From Candidatus Heimdallarchaeota archaeon (GTDB lineage: Archaea; Asgardarchaeota; Heimdallarchaeia; Heimdallarchaeales; Kariarchaeaceae), in contig WAKA01000122.1 of assembly GCA_015523565.1 (NCBI GenBank), positions 1-58,938 on the forward strand: a stretch of 58,938 nucleotides of DNA, in the 5' to 3' direction. The notes below the pieces were generated by a model, which searched no databases, was not told where the DNA came from, and saw only the letters and a list, made by a program, of their open reading frames with translations. Below are positions 35,574-44,159 of the stretch, one piece after another. Position numbers and translations under genes: made by a program. The first letter of the stretch is position 1. Each line of letters opens with the position of its first letter.

Positions 35574-36878
35574 ATGGGAACATTGCCTGCATGGTATCAA
35601 TTGAGACCTGTCACCGAAAGTCTACCCGTCGACATTAATGATGCATTTAGATTGATTGTCCAAAGAATTAACAATCTAACTCAATTGAAAATGCAATCAG
35701 GAGAGATATCGGGGATTTTTGAGGAAAGATTGATACAAGAAGAACAAGAAAAGGAGGAGCTAATAAGCCATATCCTATTGAGGATTGCAACAGTTCTTGA
35801 TTTAAGGCTTACGTCTTGGTTACTTGAATCAGAAGGGGACTATTTTATTTTTAGATTCCAACAAGAACCATGGGATAAGCAATGGGGCATATTGACCAAT
35901 CTTTTCGGAAATGACGGGATAATAGATGAACAAGAAATCAAAATGATGATAAACGACCCAGACATTGATTTGATTTTTGCAAAACGACGACAGAATTCAT
36001 CACCGATATTTGCAATTAAATATACACAAGCACCATTTCTCTTGAAAAAAAGAGTGGGAAGGTTGGTGCAGGGTTGGATCGTGTTAGACTTGAAAACAGC
36101 CATACCATTCATAAAAAAAGAATTTGAACGACAACTAAAGAACCAGATGGAACAATTGCAACAGAGGGTGAAAACAAGAGCTCAATTAAAGAAACAGGCC
36201 ATGCAATTCTATGAGTATGTGCAAAAGGACGTTTTTGAAAAAATCATGAAACCAAGAAGAGAAACAATTCTCATAGACAGCTCATTTCATTTAGAAGGAA
36301 AACTTGAGGAAAATATGGAAAAGTTTCCGCCTTGCATACAAGATTTATTGCAAAGGGTTGAAAACGAGGGGTATATTGGTCATTGGGAAAGATTTCAATT
36401 AGGAATTTTCTTGAAACAAATTGGAATGCCTGTAGAGGAACAACTTCAATTCTGGTACTCAAAAGCAGTGGACAATATAGGAATAAGTTTTGAAGAATTC
36501 AAGAAAAAAGCAGGATATATCATTCGACACATATATGGACTGGAAGGGGGAAAAATAGACTACAAAATGCCAGCTTGCAAAACAATACAGGATAGAATGT
36601 ACTGTTCATTTAAACATGCAAGTCTTGAAACAATTAAAAGAAGAATAGAATTCTTGATGAAGTTTACAGATATCGATGATTCCAAGCCTATTTCACAGCT
36701 TATTGTTGATAAGGCAAGGAAAGGAGATTATTCTTTGGCATGTGGTCTTACTTTGAATATTATAAGAAAACACAAAGGTTCAACAACAAGAATTCAACAT
36801 CCCCTTATTTATCTAAAACTTGCATTGGAATCTAATGATAAGGAAGAAAAAAAAGAAGAGACGAAACAGCAAATATAA
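35574..36878 (+). CDS. priL: DNA primase large subunit PriL
   Basis: The regulatory iron-sulfur subunit of archaeal primase, 434 residues. Four cysteines in family order and spacing: Cys254 (FPPCIQDLL), Cys335 and Cys344 (MPACKTIQDRMYCSF), Cys390 (YSLACGLT), which bind [4Fe-4S]. The flanking GYIGHWERFQLGIFLKQIGM and FWYSKA..NIGISFEEFKKKAGYIIRHIYG motifs are diagnostic. The charged C-terminal tail (DKEEKKEETKQQ) is lineage-specific. Located 43 nt after the LanC-like gene on the same strand. Confidence 0.93.
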   Translation: MGTLPAWYQLRPVTESLPVDINDAFRLIVQRINNLTQLKMQSGEISGIFEERLIQEEQEKEELISHILLRIATVLDLRLTSWLLESEGDYFIFRFQQEPWDKQWGILTNLFGNDGIIDEQEIKMMINDPDIDLIFAKRRQNSSPIFAIKYTQAPFLLKKRVGRLVQGWIVLDLKTAIPFIKKEFERQLKNQMEQLQQRVKTRAQLKKQAMQFYEYVQKDVFEKIMKPRRETILIDSSFHLEGKLEENMEKFPPCIQDLLQRVENEGYIGHWERFQLGIFLKQIGMPVEEQLQFWYSKAVDNIGISFEEFKKKAGYIIRHIYGLEGGKIDYKMPACKTIQDRMYCSFKHASLETIKRRIEFLMKFTDIDDSKPISQLIVDKARKGDYSLACGLTLNIIRKHKGSTTRIQHPLIYLKLALESNDKEEKKEETKQQI

Positions 36879-36998
36879 ATCGAGTAGAAATGAAAAAACA
36901 GACGACCACAATACTATCAAATATTTTGAATATTAAGCTTCAGAAGTTCTTTCACACAAATATTTATTATTTTCAGAAGCATTAGACAAATAGAAGAG

Positions 36999-39014
36999 AT
37001 GATTATCATAAATCGCAAATCCATCAGTCCCATAATTGCAATAGGCTTATTGATTGCCTTGACCATTTCTGGAGGGGCTGCAATTGCAGTTATCCTTTCA
37101 CAGTCTCAATCAAAAACACCTACTCTTTCTGTCTTAGGACTTAATGGTTCAACTACAAGTCCAATTTTGGCCACTGCCTCTATTGTTCAAATAACAGAAT
37201 ATCCCGACCCCTTGGTTTCAAAAGACATTGTGGGAATTGAAGTGGAAGTAACAAATCTTGGTTCAAAGGACATTTACGTGATCGATATCGATGTCATTGT
37301 GGGTACCACGTTATTGGATTTATATGCAGAATGGAAAATTCAATCATCCACGGGAGCAATTAAGGTTAATGAAAATGGCGACCCATATACTGTAGGTGAC
37401 AAAATTGGAGGATATAAACAAAAACCAGGAACTATAAATTATTTTGTTGAATTAGACAGCAGTGATTATGATAACTCTTTTGCAAGGATTCCTGCAACAT
37501 CAAACTTATTTTTTGCAAAAGTAAAGGTTGGAAATAATCCAGTTCATGTGGATCAAAGCATACAAACACAATCTGTTGCTTTAAAAGACTTTTATTCACC
37601 TGTAGGCTATCGAGTTGCATTATTCCATCATGGAACTGAAACGTCAGATGCGCGAAAGAAATTGGAAAAGGTATTCACAGATACAAGATTTCAATCAATC
37701 ACCAATACAAAAAACATGAACATCAGTTTTGATCCCAACATTGATGAATACGATTTTAGTTCCCCAACCCATGGAATAAATGCAACAGCAGTGGCTGAGA
37801 CCTATGACTTAGTCTTAGTAGCCATGTGGGCAGTTCATAACAATATAGCCAACGAGCTAATGGAAATTTTCAATAAAGGAGTTGCACTAGTATTCTATGG
37901 AACCTTAAGTGGATTTGGCAATTATGCCCAAATTTCATCACAAATTAACCAAACAGCTACAGAAGAGATTACTGGATTACTGTTTGATGGTTGTTCAACG
38001 TGTGACAGCGTTAAAACGAAAAATACGAATGCAAACAACACCTATTGGTTCATTCCGAATGGTAAACCAGGGATAGTGGCAGATCTTCAACCATACAATG
38101 TATTTTTTGAGGACAACAAGAAAAAGGATAAACTAGGATATGACATAGCAACATTGACTAACAACACAAAAATTTCAACAAAAGTCTATGGATACCATAA
38201 ATACGAACTCCGAGACAAGAAAAACAGCAATGCACTGTTTCTTAATAAAACTTCACCATTATATGTAATCCGTGAGACTGCATCCAACAAAAAAGTGGCA
38301 ACGTTTGCCATGAATCACAAAAGCGTATTTAATAACAAGAAAATGAGCCATCGGTTTTTTGTGCCTAGAAATCTTATATTTGCGGCGTTAGGGGAGGACA
38401 GGAAGTTGATAAGACATACAAAAATTCAGATGAACACATTCACCTTAACCCAAAATCCGGGCAATACACAAGAATTCAGAATTAGTTGGACTGCAACTGT
38501 AACAGAAGGAGATATCAACCTAGTAGATGGAGGAATAAATTTCACCCTTTATATGCCAACAGACTATTCCATCTCATTCAGAAAAGGCAAAGAAAAAAAG
38601 GTTCAAGTTGACATAGAAACAAGTGGATCAACGAAATTATTTACTAAAACAATAAAAATTGATTTGCAGTCTAACAATGTAATCCATATTGATGTAGGAC
38701 ATAATGTAAGCAAAGGAAAAAGAGGATTGAAATACCTCTATAGAAATGACAATCTTTCATTAATTTTGCCTGTAAGAGGAAATAATCGTCTTAAATGGCT
38801 TCGATTGGCGTCAGGAGACGATCCAACCCAAGTAAAACAGTGGAAAATCGTAACAAACTGGACAAATGTGGACATGTCAAAAGACACATTAAGTGTCACT
38901 TATAACAAGGCAATCCAACCATTATTGGAAATAAAAGCCATGATTCAAAGACAGGCAATTGATATAAAAGGAACAAAGTTGCAAAAACAAATTGTCACGC
39001 GAATCAATCTATAA
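36999..39014 (+). CDS. Large pilin-type surface protein with a GATase-like domain
   Basis: 671 residues. The N-terminus RKSISPIIAIGLLIALTISGGAAIAVIL is an archaeal type IV pilin/archaellin N-terminal domain. Next is a beta-rich CARDB-like segment (DIVGIEVEVTNLGSKDIYVIDIDVIVG). Residues about 205-330 (GYRVALFHHGTET, AETYDLVLVAMWAVHNN, LMEIFNKGVALVFYGTLSG) look like a Rossmann/class I GATase-like domain, followed by more beta-rich sequence to the end without a C-terminal anchor. ATG start with AGAAGAG upstream. Presumably exported via pilus machinery or anchored by its N-terminal helix. It is a second pilin-like protein besides 4045-7056; roles unknown. Confidence 0.65.
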   Translation: MIIINRKSISPIIAIGLLIALTISGGAAIAVILSQSQSKTPTLSVLGLNGSTTSPILATASIVQITEYPDPLVSKDIVGIEVEVTNLGSKDIYVIDIDVIVGTTLLDLYAEWKIQSSTGAIKVNENGDPYTVGDKIGGYKQKPGTINYFVELDSSDYDNSFARIPATSNLFFAKVKVGNNPVHVDQSIQTQSVALKDFYSPVGYRVALFHHGTETSDARKKLEKVFTDTRFQSITNTKNMNISFDPNIDEYDFSSPTHGINATAVAETYDLVLVAMWAVHNNIANELMEIFNKGVALVFYGTLSGFGNYAQISSQINQTATEEITGLLFDGCSTCDSVKTKNTNANNTYWFIPNGKPGIVADLQPYNVFFEDNKKKDKLGYDIATLTNNTKISTKVYGYHKYELRDKKNSNALFLNKTSPLYVIRETASNKKVATFAMNHKSVFNNKKMSHRFFVPRNLIFAALGEDRKLIRHTKIQMNTFTLTQNPGNTQEFRISWTATVTEGDINLVDGGINFTLYMPTDYSISFRKGKEKKVQVDIETSGSTKLFTKTIKIDLQSNNVIHIDVGHNVSKGKRGLKYLYRNDNLSLILPVRGNNRLKWLRLASGDDPTQVKQWKIVTNWTNVDMSKDTLSVTYNKAIQPLLEIKAMIQRQAIDIKGTKLQKQIVTRINL

Positions 39015-39052
39015 TCTTAATAAAAAGAAATTGAAGTAAGCATTGGTAAGAA

Positions 39053-39427
39053 ATGGCAGAAAAGAAGATGGTTGTTAATATTGGATCCCCTTCAGGGAAG
39101 ACCTACAAAATCATATTAGAAGATCAAGCAAGAGCCTCATTGTTTGGCTTGAAAATAGGTGATGAATTTGAAGGCTCTCTCATAGGATCCGATTATGAAG
39201 GATATAAATTCAAGATTACAGGTGGTTCTGATGAAAATGGAGTCCCTATGAGACCAGACCTCAATACTGACGGATATATGAGGCTTCTTGTGTCGGGAGG
39301 AGTTGGTTATAGACCAAAAAGAAAAGGAGAAAGACGTAGAAAAAGAATGAGAGGCAATATTATTCAAGAGGATATTTCTCAGCTCAATATAAAAATTATT
39401 GAAGAAGGAAAAAAACCATTGGAATAA
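39053..39427 (+). CDS. rps6e: Ribosomal protein S6e
   Basis: Small-subunit ribosomal protein eS6, 124 residues. N-terminal beta barrel (MVVNIGSPSGKTYKIILED, LFGLKIGDEFEG, FKITGGSDENGVPMRPD) and the basic GYRPKRKGERRRKRMRGN motif are diagnostic. First gene of the archaeal cluster S6e - aIF2-gamma - PIN - Rpo7, with GGTAAG just upstream of ATG. Confidence 0.95.
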   Translation: MAEKKMVVNIGSPSGKTYKIILEDQARASLFGLKIGDEFEGSLIGSDYEGYKFKITGGSDENGVPMRPDLNTDGYMRLLVSGGVGYRPKRKGERRRKRMRGNIIQEDISQLNIKIIEEGKKPLE

Positions 39428-39453
39428 TAAAGTAATTCAAGGAGGAAACCCCA

Positions 39454-40848
39454 ATGGCAAAAAGGAAAAAAAGAGCAAAGAAAACATCAGAAGAAACAAC
39501 AAAGGAAATCAAGAAGGAAATAACAAAAAAAGAGACTAAGAAGAAGAAAGAGGTTTCCTCCAAGAAAACAGAAGCAAAAGCTTCTGTGAATAAAGCAAAA
39601 AAAGCAAAAAAGAAAGAGGTCATTCATCCAGAAGTCAATATCGGAACTGCGGGACATGTCGACGAGGGAAAATCCACGCTTATCAGGTCACTGACAGGGA
39701 AGTTCCCAGATGATCACTCAGAGGAAATTAAAAGAGGGATCACCATTCGTCTTGGATATGCCGATTGTGACGTAAGAGCTTGTCCGAAGTGTCCAGAACC
39801 AGACAAGTGGACTGTCAAGGAAATTTGTCCGAATTGTGGATCAAAAACGGATTTTGTAAGAAGACTTTCGTTTGTTGATGCACCAGGGCATGAAATTCTG
39901 ATGCAGGTAATGCTGTCAGGCGCTGCAATAATGGACGGCGTGATTTTGGTAATTGGTGCGAACAAGACAGTGCCACAACCTCAAACAAGGGAACATTTGG
40001 CGGCAATAACTGCCTTAGGCATTAAAAATGTCATCGTTGTCCAAAACAAAATAGAATTGGTCTCCCCTGAAAAAGCAGAAGAGAATTACATGCAGATTAA
40101 GGAGTTCCTTAAAGGAACTATTGCAGAAAATGCACCAATAATCCCCATGAGTGCAATCCATGGGGTTAATCAAGATCTTCTTTTGTCTGCAATCCAAAAT
40201 TTCATCCCAACACCAAAGAAAAAAGAAAATGGTCCCTTAAGGATGTATGCAGCAAGATCTTTTGATATCAATCCTCCAGGAACTAAACCAAAGAACCTGA
40301 AAGGAGGAGTTTTTGGCGGCACTATCAAGAGTGGAAAGGTGAAAGTAGGGGATAAAGTTGTTGTATTGCCAGGTTTGAAAAAGAAGGAAGGAAAAGTTAC
40401 AAAAAGGATACCTGTAGAAACGGAAGTTTTGAGTATACGTGTTGGGGAATCACAGGACAGCAATATCGCAACACCAGGAGGACTGGTTGCAATTCAAACA
40501 GCACTAGATCCAAGCCTGACTAGATCTGACAACATGAGCGGAACAATCCTAACAAAGCCAGGAGAGGAATTACCTGTTGTTGATCAATTAAAAATCAACT
40601 ATACGTTATTCGACGTTGTGGTTGGATCAGATACAAATGAAGCAGTCCAACCAATTAGACAAAATGAGCCATTGTTGTTGACAATAGGAACTGCTCCGAT
40701 AACAGGGGTAGTCACCGCGTTGAAAGGCGGGGAAATGACTGTGAAACTTAAAAACGTCGTGGCATTGGACAATAGCATCAAAGTTGCGATAAGCAGGAAT
40801 ATTCAAAAAAGATGGAGACTCATTGGATATGGAGAAGTCTTGAGTTAA
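39454..40848 (+). CDS. Translation initiation factor aIF2 gamma subunit
   Basis: The GTPase subunit of aIF2, which brings Met-tRNAi to the ribosome. After a Lys-rich N-terminal extension of about 60 residues (unusual for archaeal aIF2-gamma) come G1 GHVDEGKST, G2 RGITIRLGYAD, zinc knuckle CPKC..CPNC, G3 DAPGHE, G4 NKIE, and the two beta-barrel domains with KSGKVKVGDKVVVLPG. The P-loop has Glu where translational GTPases nearly always have His (GHVDHGK). The sequence gtcgacgaggga was read directly. Strong AAGGAGG before ATG. Confidence 0.93.
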   Translation: MAKRKKRAKKTSEETTKEIKKEITKKETKKKKEVSSKKTEAKASVNKAKKAKKKEVIHPEVNIGTAGHVDEGKSTLIRSLTGKFPDDHSEEIKRGITIRLGYADCDVRACPKCPEPDKWTVKEICPNCGSKTDFVRRLSFVDAPGHEILMQVMLSGAAIMDGVILVIGANKTVPQPQTREHLAAITALGIKNVIVVQNKIELVSPEKAEENYMQIKEFLKGTIAENAPIIPMSAIHGVNQDLLLSAIQNFIPTPKKKENGPLRMYAARSFDINPPGTKPKNLKGGVFGGTIKSGKVKVGDKVVVLPGLKKKEGKVTKRIPVETEVLSIRVGESQDSNIATPGGLVAIQTALDPSLTRSDNMSGTILTKPGEELPVVDQLKINYTLFDVVVGSDTNEAVQPIRQNEPLLLTIGTAPITGVVTALKGGEMTVKLKNVVALDNSIKVAISRNIQKRWRLIGYGEVLS

Positions 40849-40849
40849 G

Positions 40850-41257
40850 ATGGATAAGGAAAAACACCTCAAAATATTCATCGATACAAATGTTTTATTG
40901 CATGCTCCAGAATGGAAAATTCGTTTTCTTTCAGAACTTGACAGGATAATCGAGAGAAAATACGCAATCTATATTCATGAGAAAGTGTTTGAGGAGTTGC
41001 TTGAAGCTCTCGATGATAAAGGGGCATTAGGAAAAAGAGCCAAGCTTGCAATTGAAATGACCCCACAATTTGAAAGTTACGAAGATGATGAAGATTACCC
41101 AGGAACAGATATAGCGCTATTGAATGCCGCAAAAAAAGAGGGAGGCGCTGTATTGACATTCGACAAGGGATTGAAAAAAAGGTGCAAAAAGGAAGGCATT
41201 CCAGTGGTTACTAATCAAGGTATGCGACAACTGATGGTTGACGGTTATATTGGCTAG
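40850..41257 (+). CDS. PIN-domain ribonuclease (Fcf1/VapC9-like)
   Basis: A 135-residue PIN domain with all acidic residues of the active site: IDTNVLL, FEELLEAL, GTDIALLNAA and LTFDKGLKKRC. It matches the archaeal PIN proteins found beside aIF2-gamma and linked to rRNA processing (related to Fcf1/Utp24), rather than a toxin: no antitoxin gene is adjacent. Starts 1 nt after the aIF2-gamma stop, so translation is coupled. Confidence 0.87.
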   Translation: MDKEKHLKIFIDTNVLLHAPEWKIRFLSELDRIIERKYAIYIHEKVFEELLEALDDKGALGKRAKLAIEMTPQFESYEDDEDYPGTDIALLNAAKKEGGAVLTFDKGLKKRCKKEGIPVVTNQGMRQLMVDGYIG

Positions 41258-41351
41258 TGGAATGTAACACAATAATTTTAATTGGCGCGTATTGTGGTAG
41301 CTTACGAGCAATTTCTCCGTCTCGGCAAAAAGTTTTGGAGCCTAATTGAAT

Positions 41352-41924
41352 ATGTACTACATCAGTCAAATTACCGATACATTACGTGTTCCCCCAAGCA
41401 GATTTGATGAGGACTTAAAATCCATCCTCCTTGAACTTGCGAGGGAGAGTCTAGAAGAAAGAATTTTTCCAGAAATTGGGTTCATTGTAGCAGTGCTTGA
41501 GGCAGAGGAAGTAGGGAAAGGGAGATTAATCCCTCAGGAAAGTGGTGCATTTTATCCATGCGTATTTAAAGTCCTCTGCTTCAAGCCTGAAAGGAACGAG
41601 ATAGTTCAAGGAAGGGTCATTGAAGTAGTGGATTTCGGGGTATTCATCCAAGTCAGTACTGTAGAATGCCTCTGCCACAAATCACAGATGGGTGACGACT
41701 ATTTCATCTATAAGGACTCTGAAAACGCATTGATTGGCAGGGATACTGGAAAAAGAGTGGGAATTGGCGACATCATCCGTGGAAGGGTTGCGGTAGTGGG
41801 AATGCAGAAAAATGCCATGAGGGTTGGAATCACAACAAGGCAACCTGGACTCGGTAAGATGGAATGGATTGAAGAATGGAAACATGAACTTCAAGAAAAA
41901 AGGGAAGAAGAAATTGAAGCATAA
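41352..41924 (+). CDS. rpoE1: RNA polymerase subunit Rpo7 (RpoE1)
   Basis: Archaeal Rpb7 homologue forming the polymerase stalk. N-terminal RNP-like domain (YISQITDTLRVPPSRFDEDL..ILLELARESLEERI), followed by the S1/OB domain (IVQGRVIEVVDFGVFIQVSTVECLCHKSQMGDDYFIY, IGDIIRGRVAVVGM). ATG 41352 (MYYISQI) is preferred over the tracked TTG 41346. The usual next gene, Spt4/RpoE2, is missing downstream. An 88-nt gap separates it from the PIN gene. Confidence 0.92.
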   Translation: MYYISQITDTLRVPPSRFDEDLKSILLELARESLEERIFPEIGFIVAVLEAEEVGKGRLIPQESGAFYPCVFKVLCFKPERNEIVQGRVIEVVDFGVFIQVSTVECLCHKSQMGDDYFIYKDSENALIGRDTGKRVGIGDIIRGRVAVVGMQKNAMRVGITTRQPGLGKMEWIEEWKHELQEKREEEIEA

Positions 41925-41984
41925 TATGCCCTGATTTCATAAGTTTCTTGCTGTCAGTCAAGGCAAACTATCGATCTTATTAAG

Positions 41985-42004
41985 AATTGCAAAATTACGC
42001 AATT
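41985..42004. repeat. Short inverted repeat before the membrane-protein start
   Basis: AATTGC-8 nt-GCAATT immediately upstream of ATG 42009. It could be an operator covering the start region, or chance in AT-rich DNA. Confidence 0.3.
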
Positions 42005-42008
42005 GTTA

Positions 42009-43085
42009 ATGACACTTCTTGGTGGGACTGTTGATGATCTCATCCCTCAAATGAGACAGGAGGAACTTACACTTGAACCCAAAAGCAAAGATGTGAAAAT
42101 TGGGAATATCGTTTTTTTCTTGACAGTCATCGTTTTTCTCATTAGGGGAAGCCAATCAATTTCAAGTAGGTTTTTCTTCTTTTTGGTCATACTAGGTTTT
42201 ATTGGAATTTTATTACTCAGAAAAAATAAAATCCAAGGTAAATACATAATTAGTGATAAAGGACTTATTGTGCCTTCAACATGGATAACACAGAAAATGA
42301 TACCATGGGATGAGATTGTAGAAGCATACATTGAAGAAGTCAAAGATCAAAACGGGGAAATATTACATGCCTTGCGTATCATTCTTGACACAGATTGGAT
42401 CAAGGTCAATACAACAGGAATGGAAGATTCAGCGTTACTTTTAACAGAAAATGAATATGAATTCGAAGAATTGAAAAAATTTCATGAGAAAATAATCTTT
42501 TTCAAGAATCAATTCGGGAAGGCATCTGACACATTGAATGAACGGTTAAGGAAACAAGTGTTCAGATCATGGGAAAATAGAAACAAAAGGGCAGTGATCC
42601 TTTGGCTTGACGTTGTCTCAGAAAGCGTAATTTACTTTTCACTTTTTTATCTTTTGATTTACGGGATTTTAGGTCAATATCCACCATTGAGCACATATTT
42701 GGGAATATTCCTGTTTTTTGCATTAGGATTGTTCATTTTTTATTGGTCTGCAATTAGACCATATTCCATAGTAGGAATTAGACCAAATGAATTAGGTGCT
42801 GTCAATTACGTTCCAGATGATGTTGTTACAAATATTAGATTTGTAGTGGTTACTAAGCCATATGCCCTTTATTTGATGGAAGCAGAATTCATCTATGACG
42901 AGAATAACGACAGACCCCTACAAGTGGCAGATTTTGTGCAAATCCATCCAGAAATTGTAAAACCAGGAGAACTGGCACATGGCATTGCCCAAATAACAGG
43001 AAACCACGTAAAGGCAAAAGGGGCAGTCATTAAATTTAAACTGGAAGGAAATGACACAATGTATTCTGTTCCAATATATTGGTAG
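42009..43085 (+). CDS. Four-TM membrane protein with possible PH-like domain
   Basis: About 358 residues. Two helices at the N-terminus (IVFFLTVIVFLIRG, RFFFFLVILGFIGILLL) are followed by GKYIISDKGLIVPSTWITQKMIPWDEIVEAYIEEV, which has the pattern of bacterial PH-like (DUF304/bPH2) domains next to membranes. Then a charged helical segment, two further helices (VIYFSLFYLLIYGILG, YLGIFLFFALGLFIFYW) and a C-terminal soluble beta domain ending NDTMYSVPIYW. Start ATG 42009 chosen over TTG 42003. Family not firmly recognised. Confidence 0.55.
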   Translation: MTLLGGTVDDLIPQMRQEELTLEPKSKDVKIGNIVFFLTVIVFLIRGSQSISSRFFFFLVILGFIGILLLRKNKIQGKYIISDKGLIVPSTWITQKMIPWDEIVEAYIEEVKDQNGEILHALRIILDTDWIKVNTTGMEDSALLLTENEYEFEELKKFHEKIIFFKNQFGKASDTLNERLRKQVFRSWENRNKRAVILWLDVVSESVIYFSLFYLLIYGILGQYPPLSTYLGIFLFFALGLFIFYWSAIRPYSIVGIRPNELGAVNYVPDDVVTNIRFVVVTKPYALYLMEAEFIYDENNDRPLQVADFVQIHPEIVKPGELAHGIAQITGNHVKAKGAVIKFKLEGNDTMYSVPIYW

Positions 43086-43095
43086 GTGATTGAAA

Positions 43096-44157
43096 ATGGA
43101 AACAGTATTGCATATAGCTCATCAGCTTCCCGATATTCGAGTGGAAAAAATGATGCTTGCAGGCAAGGACATTGGGTTTGATGTTCAGGTAGTGGCACAA
43201 AAGTTCAGTTCATTTAGTTTTGAGGAACTTGAGTCCTGCACAGTTCATTTGTTTGATTCAGGAGCATTGGATCAATTTGGTTTCAAAAGAAATTCCATAA
43301 ATCAAATCAAAAAGATTATTGACAACGTCAATCCAGACATCATTCATGCCCATGATATTTATAATGCATATTTCACATCACAAGCAACACATCAGAGGTT
43401 TGTTTATGATGATCATGAGTTTTGGAGCCAAGCAATTGCCAATCAAGAGCCATCAGGGAAGTTTATCAAAAAAACAAGAAGAACAATAGGTTTATTCATT
43501 CGAAGAAAAAGAATTCCAACATGGGAAAAAAAGATTATTGCAAATAATGTAGTAATTACAGTGACAGATCAGATTGCAGAACACCATCGAAAAATTGGGA
43601 AGGAGGTTTTTGTCATCGAAAATTTCCCACATTCCAAAGAATTAATGGAACCAAAACAAAAGAAAAGAGAAGAAAAACAGTTAGTATATATTGGAAAAGA
43701 TCTTAGTTCATTTGGAACGAAATATAGGAACACAAAAGGATTTTTGGATATAATGCAAAAAAACCAAGACCTTGTTCTGAAAGTAATTGGAGACAGAAAT
43801 TTAAAAACCCATGGCAATATCATATCAATTGGATATATTCCACATATGAAAATCATTCCAGAAATATCAGATTCAAGCTTTGGAGTTTTGCCATGGAAAC
43901 CACATGAAAATCAAGCGTTTTTCAGCCCCAACAAGGTTTATCTTTATGCACATGCAGGACTTCATACTATTGTCCCCCGTACATTCACAAATCACCCACT
44001 TCTTTCATATTCATATTTCAACAGATTTGAAGATATACCAGATATTGTAAGAGCAAAACCAGAATATAGTTCAAATGAGATTATTAAGCATGCAAGAGCA
44101 GAAATAATTTTTGATAAAAGATATAATATCTTGAAAAAGGTCTATAACAGTTTGTAA
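43096..44157 (+). CDS. Glycosyltransferase, GT4-like
   Basis: A GT-B fold glycosyltransferase of 353 residues: N-terminal ETVLHIAHQLPDIRVEKMMLAGKDIGFDVQVVA and NPDIIHAHDIYNAYFTS, nucleotide-binding half with QLVYIGKDLSSFGTKYRNTKGFLDIM, SIGYIPHMKIIPEISDSSFGVLPWKPHENQAFFSPNKVYLYAHAGL (the E..SP.K.YEYMA region). Acts at the cytosolic membrane face on sugar-nucleotide donors, probably for surface glycans. GGTGAT five nt before ATG 43096 sets the start. It lies immediately before the convergent epimerase gene (2 nt). Confidence 0.77.
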   Translation: METVLHIAHQLPDIRVEKMMLAGKDIGFDVQVVAQKFSSFSFEELESCTVHLFDSGALDQFGFKRNSINQIKKIIDNVNPDIIHAHDIYNAYFTSQATHQRFVYDDHEFWSQAIANQEPSGKFIKKTRRTIGLFIRRKRIPTWEKKIIANNVVITVTDQIAEHHRKIGKEVFVIENFPHSKELMEPKQKKREEKQLVYIGKDLSSFGTKYRNTKGFLDIMQKNQDLVLKVIGDRNLKTHGNIISIGYIPHMKIIPEISDSSFGVLPWKPHENQAFFSPNKVYLYAHAGLHTIVPRTFTNHPLLSYSYFNRFEDIPDIVRAKPEYSSNEIIKHARAEIIFDKRYNILKKVYNSL

Positions 44158-44159
44158 AT

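Noticed and set aside
40850-41257. PIN domain as a VapC toxin of a toxin-antitoxin pair
   Set aside because: No antitoxin gene is adjacent; position between aIF2-gamma and Rpo7 matches the housekeeping archaeal PIN family.
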